This document shows, one piece after another, positions 10,001-18,100 of a stretch of DNA of 44,317 nt (position 1 is the first letter of the stretch; every line of letters begins with the position of its first letter). A model generated the notes under the pieces. The model was not told the DNA's origin. It was given only the letters and a program-made list of their open reading frames with translations, and searched no databases. Where the stretch lies: positions 53,229 through 97,545 of the forward strand of contig DBTS01000114.1 in the NCBI GenBank assembly GCA_002307175.1, given 5' to 3'. This DNA comes from Rhodocyclaceae bacterium UBA1310 (GTDB taxonomy: Bacteria; Pseudomonadota; Gammaproteobacteria; Burkholderiales; Rhodocyclaceae). The translations under genes and the position numbers were made by a program.

Positions 10001-11607
10001 ATCTGCGAACCAAATCATCAGGGGCTCAAACCGTGTACGTCGGCGCCAACGATGGCATGCTGCACGCCGTCAATGCGACCACCGGGGCAGAGCGATTTAG
10101 TTATATCCCTAATGACGTGATTCAGAATCTAAAATATCTCGCCGCAACAGATTACAAATCCAATCATCGCTTTTTTGTTGATGGTGGGCTGGTTTATGCA
10201 GATGCCTACCTAGCTCCAGCGGGCTCCTCGACAAACGTATGGAAATCCTATCTGGTCGGTACGACGGGCGCAGGCGGTCATGCTGTTTTCGCGCTGGATG
10301 TCACGCACGCAGACAGTTTCGCAGCCTCTAATGTTGCCTGGGAATTCACAAATGGCGATCTGGGTTATACGGTGAGCAAGCCTGTGGTCGGAAAAATGCC
10401 AAATGGCCGTTGGGCAGTCATGATTGGCAACGGTCCGGAATCTTCCAGTGGTACATCGAAGCTGTTCATCATCTACCTGAACCCGACACTAAACGATACC
10501 AACGGCTGGGATGTTGGGCAGGACTACTGCGTACTGTCGACAGATACGACCACCGGTGCTGGTCTGGGCTCCCCGACTTATGCCAGAGATGCAAATGGCG
10601 TAGTGCAGTATATTTATGCCGGAGACATTCTTGGGCGCATGTGGCGATTCAACATTGGCGCAAGCACTTCATCGTGCCCCAGCACATGGACAAGCAACTT
10701 GGTATTCACCGCCATCAATTCCGACAACAAGGCGCAGCCAATTACTGCAGCGCCGGATGTTGAACCCGGCACCTCTGCTACCGGTAGCGGCAATATGGTG
10801 ATCTTCGGCACAGGGCGTTACTATTTGGCGACAGATCCGACCGACACCACCGTTGAAAGCCTTTATGGCGTGCTTGATCCGCTAACAACAACCAACCCTG
10901 CATACACCCGATCAAATCTGGTTGCACAGACGGTCACGCAACAAACCACCGGGACTGTAACCAACGGCACCAGCTCCTATACCTGGACAGCCCGTGGCAC
11001 CTCATCAAACGCAGTCAGCTACGCGTCCAAGAAAGGCTGGTATCTTGATCTGCTAAGCAAATCCTCGAACTCATTCGTGGCAATGGGAGAACGAGTAGTG
11101 GCGCCTCCCACAGTATCCGGCACTACGGTTCTCTTCACCACCTATATTCCTTCGACAGATGTGTGTTCGGCGGGAGGAACGAGCTGGCTCTTTGCATTGA
11201 ACGCCAATACAGGTGCATCACTGACCACATCCTATTTCGATACGAACTACAGTAGCAGCTTTGACTCGTCGGACAACATTGGTGGCGCAGTACCAAGCGC
11301 GCTTCAACTGGGTAGCAACGGTAACGCATCCCTGATCATTAGTGGTGGCAACCTGCGCTACTTGGTGAATCCCGTAAATAACAACAATACTTCGGGCAGC
11401 GGCAGCTCAAGTAGCAGTGGCAGTTCAAGCGGTAGCGGCAGTTCGAGCGGCAGCGGCAGTTCTGCCGGAGCCAGCAGTTCGGCCGGAAGCAGCCAATCAA
11501 GCAACAGCAGCAAACCTTCGGGAGACGTCGATTGCTCAGATGGCAATTGCAAGCCGCTGCCCATCCCCGGCGGTCGCAAGGTTGCAGCCTGGAGGCAGAT
11601 CAAGTGA
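7054..11607 (+). CDS. pilY1: Pilus tip adhesin and assembly factor PilY1
   Basis: A 1517-residue secreted protein with an N-terminal signal peptide (cleavage near AFA at about residue 27). Two EF-hand-like loops of the form DxDGDGxPD occur near residues 62 and 770, likely calcium sites. The PilY1/PilC beta-propeller lies about residues 940-1400 (VYVGANDGMLHAVNATTG near 995; AVFALDVT further on). The N-terminal half shows a degenerate von Willebrand A-like segment (FMMVISDINPSYDSDELPGS). The end is unusual: about 40 residues of Ser/Gly repeats (about 1447-1486), then DVDCSDGNCKPLPIPGG with two Cys. PilY1 sits at the pilus tip, controls extension and retraction and mediates adhesion. A good AGGAG site precedes the ATG. 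Confidence 0.93.
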   Translation: MRAFPSKRTTIALVCAAAFQAPQAFATAPSQQPLSLGTSAPPLMMLVMQRDHKLYFPAYNDATDLDGDGVPDVGYKPSMVYLGYFDSNLCYTYSTSNTRFEPASKATSMKCSNAWSGNWLNYMTTSRMDALRRVLYGGMRYSDTATDTVLQRAFIPQESHSWGKEYNSTATDGYNISDYTPLSQPSSGKRHIFANVTLLGTTNPLLRVRTNSTDHFYNWTSKEQPVSGDTCATGGNNTHSCTGTLTDYVVRVRVCVSGLLDDACTAYPNGDYKPTGLLQKYGANESMHFGLLTGSYLKNLSGGVLRKNIGAFTDEINSGTGQFLLTGDNDQGIVNTVNRLAVTGFGPGSYQYSCGWISTRVVNSGECQMWGNPIGEMMYETVRYFGGASATSNYLVTQNAGEESTLKLPVATWKDPYKTVANGGIGEKVCSKPFMMVISDINPSYDSDELPGSAFQSSSFTGTLSSSGGASLNVSTEASKIWTSEGLASGNYFIGQSGSTTDNAPTAKSVTGFGNIRGLAPEEPTKQGSFYSAAVAEWARTNQVNALSTSSKVQTFSVVLASPLPRITIPINGKTITIIPFAKSVGGSSISASSSAFQPTDQLVNYYITSIKNTTSSNTDSTVNGGRPQYKFTINFEDQEQGADFDMDAMVDYIVELEADNTVSVSLNSSYAAGGIIQHMGYVVSGSTADGTYLLVRDYDTAAGSDVNYYLDTPYPHSGTPLPLTSLKYFSAGASSASFIPHDPLWYAAKWGGYKDAGSSTTLSTTSQWDSDGDGTPDNYYLVTNPAKLYDQLDKAFNDVIGRASTTTALAASSSQLNTGTNIYQATFNSSDWSGDLAAYSLNTSDSTVGSQVWAAASQIPAASTRKVYSWKLYKGAASAYTASGINFDYASLSVDQLSSLAQATVFGTTSTSITQTNQTNLINYIRGDQSNEGTNYRVRSSLMGDIVDSSPIYGGGVDFGYDALTPSSSTETDTGASTYLAYLRTKSSGAQTVYVGANDGMLHAVNATTGAERFSYIPNDVIQNLKYLAATDYKSNHRFFVDGGLVYADAYLAPAGSSTNVWKSYLVGTTGAGGHAVFALDVTHADSFAASNVAWEFTNGDLGYTVSKPVVGKMPNGRWAVMIGNGPESSSGTSKLFIIYLNPTLNDTNGWDVGQDYCVLSTDTTTGAGLGSPTYARDANGVVQYIYAGDILGRMWRFNIGASTSSCPSTWTSNLVFTAINSDNKAQPITAAPDVEPGTSATGSGNMVIFGTGRYYLATDPTDTTVESLYGVLDPLTTTNPAYTRSNLVAQTVTQQTTGTVTNGTSSYTWTARGTSSNAVSYASKKGWYLDLLSKSSNSFVAMGERVVAPPTVSGTTVLFTTYIPSTDVCSAGGTSWLFALNANTGASLTTSYFDTNYSSSFDSSDNIGGAVPSALQLGSNGNASLIISGGNLRYLVNPVNNNNTSGSGSSSSSGSSSGSGSSSGSGSSAGASSSAGSSQSSNSSKPSGDVDCSDGNCKPLPIPGGRKVAAWRQIK

Positions 11608-12047
11608 TCCAACACAATCAAAGAGGCTTTACGCTCATTGAGCTGATGATCGTGGTTGCAATCGTGGCAATCCTGACTGCGATCGCCTATCCTTCCTATC
11701 GCAAATATGTGATGCGTTCTAATCGCGCGGAAGCCAAGTCGATTCTGCTGGAGGATGCGCAGTACATGGAGAAGAATTTTGCTGAAGCCAATGTCTTTAA
11801 CCAGACATCAACCGGCACAACAATTTCTTCTTCTTCACTGCCCTACCAACAGGCTCCGAAAACGGGTTCAGTTAATTACAACATCACCCTGTCTGCAATC
11901 ACAGCCACCAGCTACACCATCCAGGCAGCTCCCACAGGAGCACAATCCGGGGATGAATGCGGAACACTCACCATCAACAATCTGGGGCAAAATAACATCA
12001 GCGGTGGATCGGCGAGTGCAACTGCAGCTGACTGCTGGAGGCGATGA
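11604..12047 (+). CDS. pilE: Type IV minor pilin PilE
   Basis: A 147-residue prepilin, MIQHNQRG then FTLIELMIVVAIVAILTAIAYPSYRKYV, with Glu at +5 and a C-terminal Cys pair (DECGT and ADCWRR) able to form the usual disulfide loop. I start it at the GTG (11604-11606), which overlaps the pilY1 stop as GTGA and has GGAGG about 8 bp upstream. The frame stays open upstream, but that stretch is out-of-frame pilY1 sequence. Its place after pilY1 is that of PilE, the last component of the minor pilin operon. Confidence 0.88.
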   Translation: MIQHNQRGFTLIELMIVVAIVAILTAIAYPSYRKYVMRSNRAEAKSILLEDAQYMEKNFAEANVFNQTSTGTTISSSSLPYQQAPKTGSVNYNITLSAITATSYTIQAAPTGAQSGDECGTLTINNLGQNNISGGSASATAADCWRR

Positions 12048-12087
12048 ACCGAAAAGGCCAGAGGTCGACTAAAACAGCCTGACCCCG

Positions 12088-12130
12088 AATGCCGGACATT
12101 GCTAGCGCGATGTCCGGCATTGTAATTTTT
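12088..12130 (+). terminator. Terminator of the pil operon
   Basis: A perfect 12-bp inverted repeat AATGCCGGACAT/ATGTCCGGCATT (12088-12099 with 12110-12121) followed by GTAATTTTT. It closes the pil operon 40 bp after pilE and separates it from the TonB-like gene. Confidence 0.8.
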
Positions 12131-12144
12131 GGACGTATTCAGTT

Positions 12145-12714
12145 ATGAAATGTCGTACAGATCGAATCTTGGCCACCGCAATTGGCTGTTCGATTGCCAT
12201 TCATTTTCTGGTGGCAAGTTCGCCCTATGCATGGCGTCTGTTTGGAATCCATCCTGCTGGCAAAACCACCACGCCCCCCCCCGTCTATCCCTTAATGATC
12301 AAAAAGGGCGTAACCACGGCCTGGCTCATCCCACCCAAGAAAATTCCTCCTCCATTGCCAAAGCCGGCACCTCAGGTCGTTGAACAGAAAGACCCAATTG
12401 CCACGCCAGCAACGATGGAACCAGATGTTTATGACGCCGCCGAATTGACAGACAGTCCACAACCTGTCGGAAAAGTGACGCTAGACAATTTCCCGAACGG
12501 GGTTTCCACCCGCGGTAGTGTAGAACTCACTCTACTGATTTCCCCCGCTGGGGAGGTTCTCGACATTTCAGCAGCAAACTCCACGATGACTCACCAGGCA
12601 CTAGATCTAACTCTGGATGCATTTCGCTCAACTCATTTTCGTCCGGGAACCATGAATGGCAATCCGGTCAGCAGCCGTATCAAAATCGTTGTCAATCTCG
12701 AATCTGAAGAGTAA
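12145..12714 (+). CDS. TonB-like energy-transducer protein
   Basis: A 189-residue protein with one N-terminal membrane helix (about residues 8-28), a Pro-rich linker (IPPPLPKPAPQVVE, about 66-80) and a C-terminal TonB-type domain (about 105-189; SRGSVELTLLISPAGEVLDI and the DAFRSTHFRPGTMNGNPV stretch). TonB proteins couple the proton gradient to outer-membrane receptors, usually with ExbB/ExbD. No exbB, exbD or receptor gene is nearby, and the C-terminus resembles the shorter AgmX/TonB C-domain of orphan proteins. The ribosome binding site is weak. It follows the pil operon terminator, so a link to pili is not shown. The domain call is firm, the partner unknown. Confidence 0.7.
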   Translation: MKCRTDRILATAIGCSIAIHFLVASSPYAWRLFGIHPAGKTTTPPPVYPLMIKKGVTTAWLIPPKKIPPPLPKPAPQVVEQKDPIATPATMEPDVYDAAELTDSPQPVGKVTLDNFPNGVSTRGSVELTLLISPAGEVLDISAANSTMTHQALDLTLDAFRSTHFRPGTMNGNPVSSRIKIVVNLESEE

Positions 12715-12961
12715 TCCCCTGCTCTGTAAATACCCCTGAGCCATTCCAGGACAACAGAGGGGTGCCCTCAAGTCGCCCCTGCCGCCATGTGGCAGCAAGC
12801 CCCCGCTATACTTGCTTGCCACTCGGGGGGATAAGGCTGCGGATATGTTTCTGCCTGCGCCAGCTTGGCTCATTCCCTCACCGATGCATTGTGCAGATCC
12901 ACTCTTGTGCTGAGCGCCGGGGTCTTGCATCACCCCCTCGTCCAGCCTTTATCTGGAGAGA

Positions 12962-14563
12962 ATGATGGCATCCGCTTCGCCCAACGTCGAAATAACAGCC
13001 CCGCTGCTTCCTGGTTTCTCTGACATTCTCTCTCCCGAAGCTTTGGCGCTGGTCGCCAAGCTGCATCGAGCCTTCGAACCCCGCCGGCACGAGCTGCTGG
13101 CCGCGCGCGCCAGCCGGCAGGCACGCATTGAGGCCGGTGAGTTGCCGGATTTTCTATCCACTACCCAGCCGATCCGCGAGAGCACCTGGCGCATCGCCCC
13201 TCTGCCCCCAGCCCTGCATTGCCGCAGAACGGAGATCACCGGGCCGGCTGAGCGCAAGATGATCATCAACGCGCTCAATTCCGGCGCGGATTCGTACATG
13301 ACGGATTTCGAGGATTCGAACTCGCCTAGCTGGAACAATCAGATCCAGGGGCAGATCAACCTCTTTGATGCCGTACGCGGCACGATCAGTTATACGAATG
13401 AGGCAGGCAAGGAATACCGCCTCAACAGCAAGACAGCCGTGATGCAGGTACGCCCGCGTGGCTGGCATCTGGATGAAAAGCATGTACTGGTGGATGGGCA
13501 ACGGGTGTCTGGCGGGATTTTTGATTTCGCGCTGTTTTTCTTTCACAACGCCAGGGAACAGCTCGCCCGTGGCGTTGGCCCGTATTTCTACCTGCCAAAG
13601 ATGGAAAGCCATCGGGAAGCCCGTTTATGGAACGACATCTTCTGCATGGCCGAAGATGAACTGGGCCTTCCACGTGGCACGATCAAGGCCACGGTATTGA
13701 TCGAAACGATCCTCGCAGCCTTTGAGATGGAAGAGATTCTTTTTGAGCTACGCGAGCACAGCGCAGGGCTGAACGCCGGGCGCTGGGATTACATCTTCTC
13801 GTGCATCAAGAAATTCCGCAGCAAACAGGGTTTCTGCCTCGCCAACCGCAGCGCCATCACCATGACTGTACCGTTCATGCGCGCCTACGCGCTGACACTG
13901 GTGAAGACCTGCCATAAACGCGGGGCCCCGGCGATTGGCGGAATGAGCGCGCTGATTCCGATCAAGAACGACGCTGAGGCCAATGAAAAAGCATTGGCCG
14001 GGGTGCGTGCGGACAAAACGCGGGATGCCAATGATGGTTTCGACGGCGGCTGGGTGGCGCACCCGGGGCTAGTGCCAATTGCTCACGAAGAGTTCGTCAA
14101 GGTGCTCGGGGATCGCCCGAACCAATGGGACAAGCAACGCGACGATGTGCATTACGCAGCCAGCGATCTGCTCGATTTCCGCCCCGAGGAGCCGATCACC
14201 GAAGCCGGCGTGCGCAACAACATCAATGTAGGCATCCACTATCTGGGTTCATGGCTTGCCGGCAATGGCTGTGTGCCGATCCATAACCTCATGGAGGATG
14301 CGGCCACCGCCGAAATCAGCCGCTCTCAAGTGTGGCAATGGGTACGTTCCCCAAAGGGCAGGCTTGAAGACGGCCGCAAGGTGGATGCTGAACTTGTACG
14401 CACCTTTATCCCCGAAGAGCTGGCGAAGGTGAAACAGACTGTCACCGCACAGGGCGAAAACGTGGCCACCTACGAACAGGCCGCCCGGATTTTTGAGGAA
14501 ATGTCGCTTTCCGACAGCTTCGCAGAATTCCTTACCCTACCCCTCTACGAAGCCATGAACTGA
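12962..14563 (+). CDS. aceB: Malate synthase A
   Basis: A 533-residue enzyme of the AceB (isoform A) class, which condenses glyoxylate with acetyl-CoA to malate in the glyoxylate cycle. Family marks seen are the VRPRGWHLDEKHV segment with the substrate Arg (about 165), the KATVLIETI segment with the metal-binding Glu, the malate synthase signature REHSAGLNAGRWDYIFSCIKKF, and EDAATAEISRSQVWQW carrying the catalytic Asp. Length is normal for AceB. GGAGAG lies just ahead of the ATG. No aceA (isocitrate lyase) is present in the window, so the two glyoxylate genes are unlinked or aceA lies elsewhere. Confidence 0.95.
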   Translation: MMASASPNVEITAPLLPGFSDILSPEALALVAKLHRAFEPRRHELLAARASRQARIEAGELPDFLSTTQPIRESTWRIAPLPPALHCRRTEITGPAERKMIINALNSGADSYMTDFEDSNSPSWNNQIQGQINLFDAVRGTISYTNEAGKEYRLNSKTAVMQVRPRGWHLDEKHVLVDGQRVSGGIFDFALFFFHNAREQLARGVGPYFYLPKMESHREARLWNDIFCMAEDELGLPRGTIKATVLIETILAAFEMEEILFELREHSAGLNAGRWDYIFSCIKKFRSKQGFCLANRSAITMTVPFMRAYALTLVKTCHKRGAPAIGGMSALIPIKNDAEANEKALAGVRADKTRDANDGFDGGWVAHPGLVPIAHEEFVKVLGDRPNQWDKQRDDVHYAASDLLDFRPEEPITEAGVRNNINVGIHYLGSWLAGNGCVPIHNLMEDAATAEISRSQVWQWVRSPKGRLEDGRKVDAELVRTFIPEELAKVKQTVTAQGENVATYEQAARIFEEMSLSDSFAEFLTLPLYEAMN

Positions 14564-15134
14564 ATCAGCCGGGGGCAGGCAACATGTCTTGCCGGAACGG
14601 CAAGCTGCCCCGCCCCCCTGCGTCATCACCCAGCCAAAGGCAGAACAACAATGGCGCCAGTGTTGAGACAACGCCCCGACCGTTTACGCCAAAGACATAA
14701 GCAAAAACATTGCGTAAAAAAATGTGCCTTTTCGGGCATAAATCCCGGCGCCGATCATGACAAAAGAGTCCACCGCAATGTCATTAACGCCAGTTTTATT
14801 GAAAACTTTAGCCGCTGGTTTGTACGCACAACACCCCCTGCTGCCGAAGATAAAGGCGTGATGCGGGTCTCTGAATTAATTTCTGATTATGACTAATGCT
14901 TCCCGCCTGTACTGGCATCTTACCCTAAACATGCCGCTTAACAGACCGTAAACATCGCTAAATCGAGAAGATAAACCGTGCACATCTGCATATTTAAACC
15001 CTCGAACTATTGTTGGAATACCAAGCCAGGAAATGTGAAACGCACCTCTGCCGGATATCGCAAACCGATGGCGGCACCCGAATTCCAGGCGTGATATCTG
15101 AGATACATAAAACGTATTAACTGGAGGATTTGTC
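14564..15134. other. Intergenic region upstream of the octapeptide-repeat gene
   Basis: A 571 bp stretch without a supported gene. A GC-rich nested hairpin just after aceB (outer stem 14572-14578 with 14605-14611, inner CTTGCCG/CGGCAAG at 14588-14604) could be an aceB transcript end, though there is no T run. A weaker inverted repeat TTTACGC/GCGTAAA lies at 14683-14718. The AT-richer stretch 14880-15110 should hold the promoter of the downstream gene, but I found no convincing -35/-10 pair or known riboswitch. GGAGG (15123-15127) lies ahead of the ATG at 15135. Confidence 0.5.
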
Positions 15135-18100
15135 ATGAGCTCGATCATTTCTGGTATGTCGCCTTCGCAGATATCTGCGCTGACCACCACGCAGATTCAA
15201 AACCTGACGACGGCCGACTTCAGGGTCATGACGACGGCGCAGATTTCACACCTGACAAGCGATCAGGTTGCCGCTATCGAGACACGCGATCTGGTGACGC
15301 TTTCCTCCACCCAGGTTGCAGCCTTCACGCCGTATCAAGTCACCAACGGGCTCACCACTTATCAGCTCTCGAACATCGGCACCGGGCAGGTGAAAGGCCT
15401 CACCTCTGCCCAGGTAGCAGCTTTTGCGACTGATCAGATCGAATCCCTGACCACTTCGAGCTTCGCCGCGATGAGCACGACGCAGGTGGTGGCCATCACG
15501 ACAGCAGGCATACAGGCACTTGAGACCGGAGACATTGCGGCCATGTCGACCGCCCAGATCAAGGCGCTCAGTTCCGCCCAGGTGGCCGCACTGGAAACAG
15601 CGGATCTCGGCGCCATGGGCACTGCACAGATTGCAGCGCTCGACACGATAGACATTGCCTCGCTGAGCACGGACCAGATCGCCGCCCTCAATTCGGCTGA
15701 CATTGCCGCCCTCAAGACCGGCCAGATCGCCGCCATGACCACGGCAGGCATTGCCTCCCTCAGCTCAGACCAGATCATCGCCCTCACCACAGCACAGATA
15801 CAGGCCCTCAGTACCGGTGCCATCTCGGCGCTTACCACCGATCAGATCAGCAATCTCACCACAGCCAGCGTGGCTGCCTTGAAAACCAATCAGCTGGCGG
15901 TGCTCTCCACTGACGCAATCGTCGCGCTCGATTCTTCACAGGTGAAAGCGCTCACCACGGCACAGGTCAAGGCACTCAGCTCGCCCCAGGTGCTCGCAAT
16001 TGAAACCGCAGACCTTGCGGCGATGACGACCGCGCAGATTGCCGCACTTGATACCGGCGACGTCGCGATCATGAGCACGGATCAGATATCCGCGCTCACC
16101 ACCACACAGATCGCCGCCCTCAAGACAGGGCAAATCGCCGCATTCACCACGGCCAGCATTTCCGCACTGAATTCTGGACAAATCCAGGCTCTCACCACGG
16201 GCCAGATCCAGGCTTTCACCACGCATACGCTCGCGGCACTGGCATCTGACCAGGTGGGCTTCATCACCACCAGTGACATCGCCGCGCTTAAATCCAGCCA
16301 GATTACCGCGCTGACGACCGACAGCATCTCGGCACTGACCACCGGCCAGGCCGCCGCACTGACGACTGCGCAGATTCTCATGCTGGGTACCGCGCAAGGT
16401 GCCGCGCTCAGCACCAGCAGCCTCCAGGCCATGGGCACCACCCAGCTGGTGGCCCTGACTACCGCCAATATTGCCGCGCTCAGCAGCGAACAGCTGTCCG
16501 CACTCGCCTCCAGTGACATCGCCGCCCTCAAGACCAATCAGATTGCCGCACTGACCACCGCGAACATCGCTTCCCTGAGCACCGATCAGGTGGGCGCACT
16601 CACTTCCGCGCAGGTTCAAGCACTCGGCACGGCAAGCATCGCCGCATTGACCACCGAGCAGATCGGCAATCTCACCACCAAGGATATTGCCGCCCTCAAG
16701 ACCAACCAGATCACTGCACTTTCCACCGACCTCGTTGCGGCGCTCACTTCCGGGCAGGTTTCTTCACTCACCACCGCGCAGATCAAGGCACTGTCTTCGA
16801 GCCAGATCGCCGCCATGGAAACCGAGGATCTGAATGCACTGACCTCGGCCCAGGTTGCAGCCATTACCACGGCCAACCTCAATGCCATGGGCACTGACCA
16901 GATCGCCAGCCTCGGATCGACACAAATCAAGGCATTGACCTCAACCCAAGTCTCCTCGCTGAGTACAGCACAGATCAGCGCCATTGAAACTGCCGATCTG
17001 GCAGCCATGAGTACCGGGCAGATCGCTGCGCTGACGACAGCACAGATTGCTGGTGGTTTGAGCACAGACCAGCTTCAGGCCCTGACCACCGCACAGACCA
17101 TGACGCTTGGCTCAGGGCAGATTGCCGCGCTTGGCACGGCAGGCATTGCCGCACTGGGTACTGCCAATATTGCCAGCCTCAAGACCAGCCAGATCGCGGC
17201 CATCACCACCAGCCAGATCCAGAGCGGGCTCACCACCGACCAGCTGACGGCCATGACAACGACACAGTTGAATGCGCTGACCACTGCACAGATGGCATCC
17301 CTGACAACGGGCGAAATCACCGCGCTGGATTCTGCCGATATTGCCAGCCTGAAATCCACCCAGATTGCCGCACTGACCACGGCAGGCATCTCCGCGCTGA
17401 CCACAGATCAGGTCTCGGCACTGACAACGGCACAGGTCCAGGCATTGGGTACTGCCAGCATTGCCGCCCTTACCACCGAGCAGATCGGCAACCTCACCAC
17501 CAAGGATATTGCCGCCCTCAAGACGAACCAGCTCAATGCACTCGCCACTGATCTGGTGGCAGCCATGACATCCGACCAGATCCAGGCGCTCACCACCCTG
17601 CAGGTCAAGTCGCTGACTACAGCGCAGGTTGCAGCCATTGAAACTGCCGATCTGGCCGCACTGACTTCGAAACAGGTGGCAGCCCTGACCACTGCGGAAG
17701 TCAATGCACTGAGTACCGATCAGGTGGTCAGCCTGACCACTGACCAGACGCGCGCACTCACCAGTGCGCAGCTGGCCACGATGGCCTATACGCAGATCGC
17801 CGCAATGGAAACCGAAGATATCGCCGCCTTGAGCAGTGCGCAGGTCGCCGCGCTGACCACCGGCCAGGTATCCAGCGCACTGACGTCGGAGCAGCTCGCC
17901 GCCCTCACGACAAGCCAGGTCTCCTCGATGACCACGGCACAGATCGCGTCTCTGGGCACCGACGATATCGCCGCTCTCGAAACCGCCGATGTCGCCGCAC
18001 TCACCACGAGGCAGGTCGCCGCACTGACCACGGCCCAGGTACAGCAGGGCTTGTCTACCGACCAGATCACGGCCATGGGCACCGGCCAGCTCACGGCGCT

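Noticed and set aside
14651..14896. 81-residue open frame upstream of the octapeptide gene
   Set aside because: No start signal, no family likeness and composition unlike neighbouring genes.
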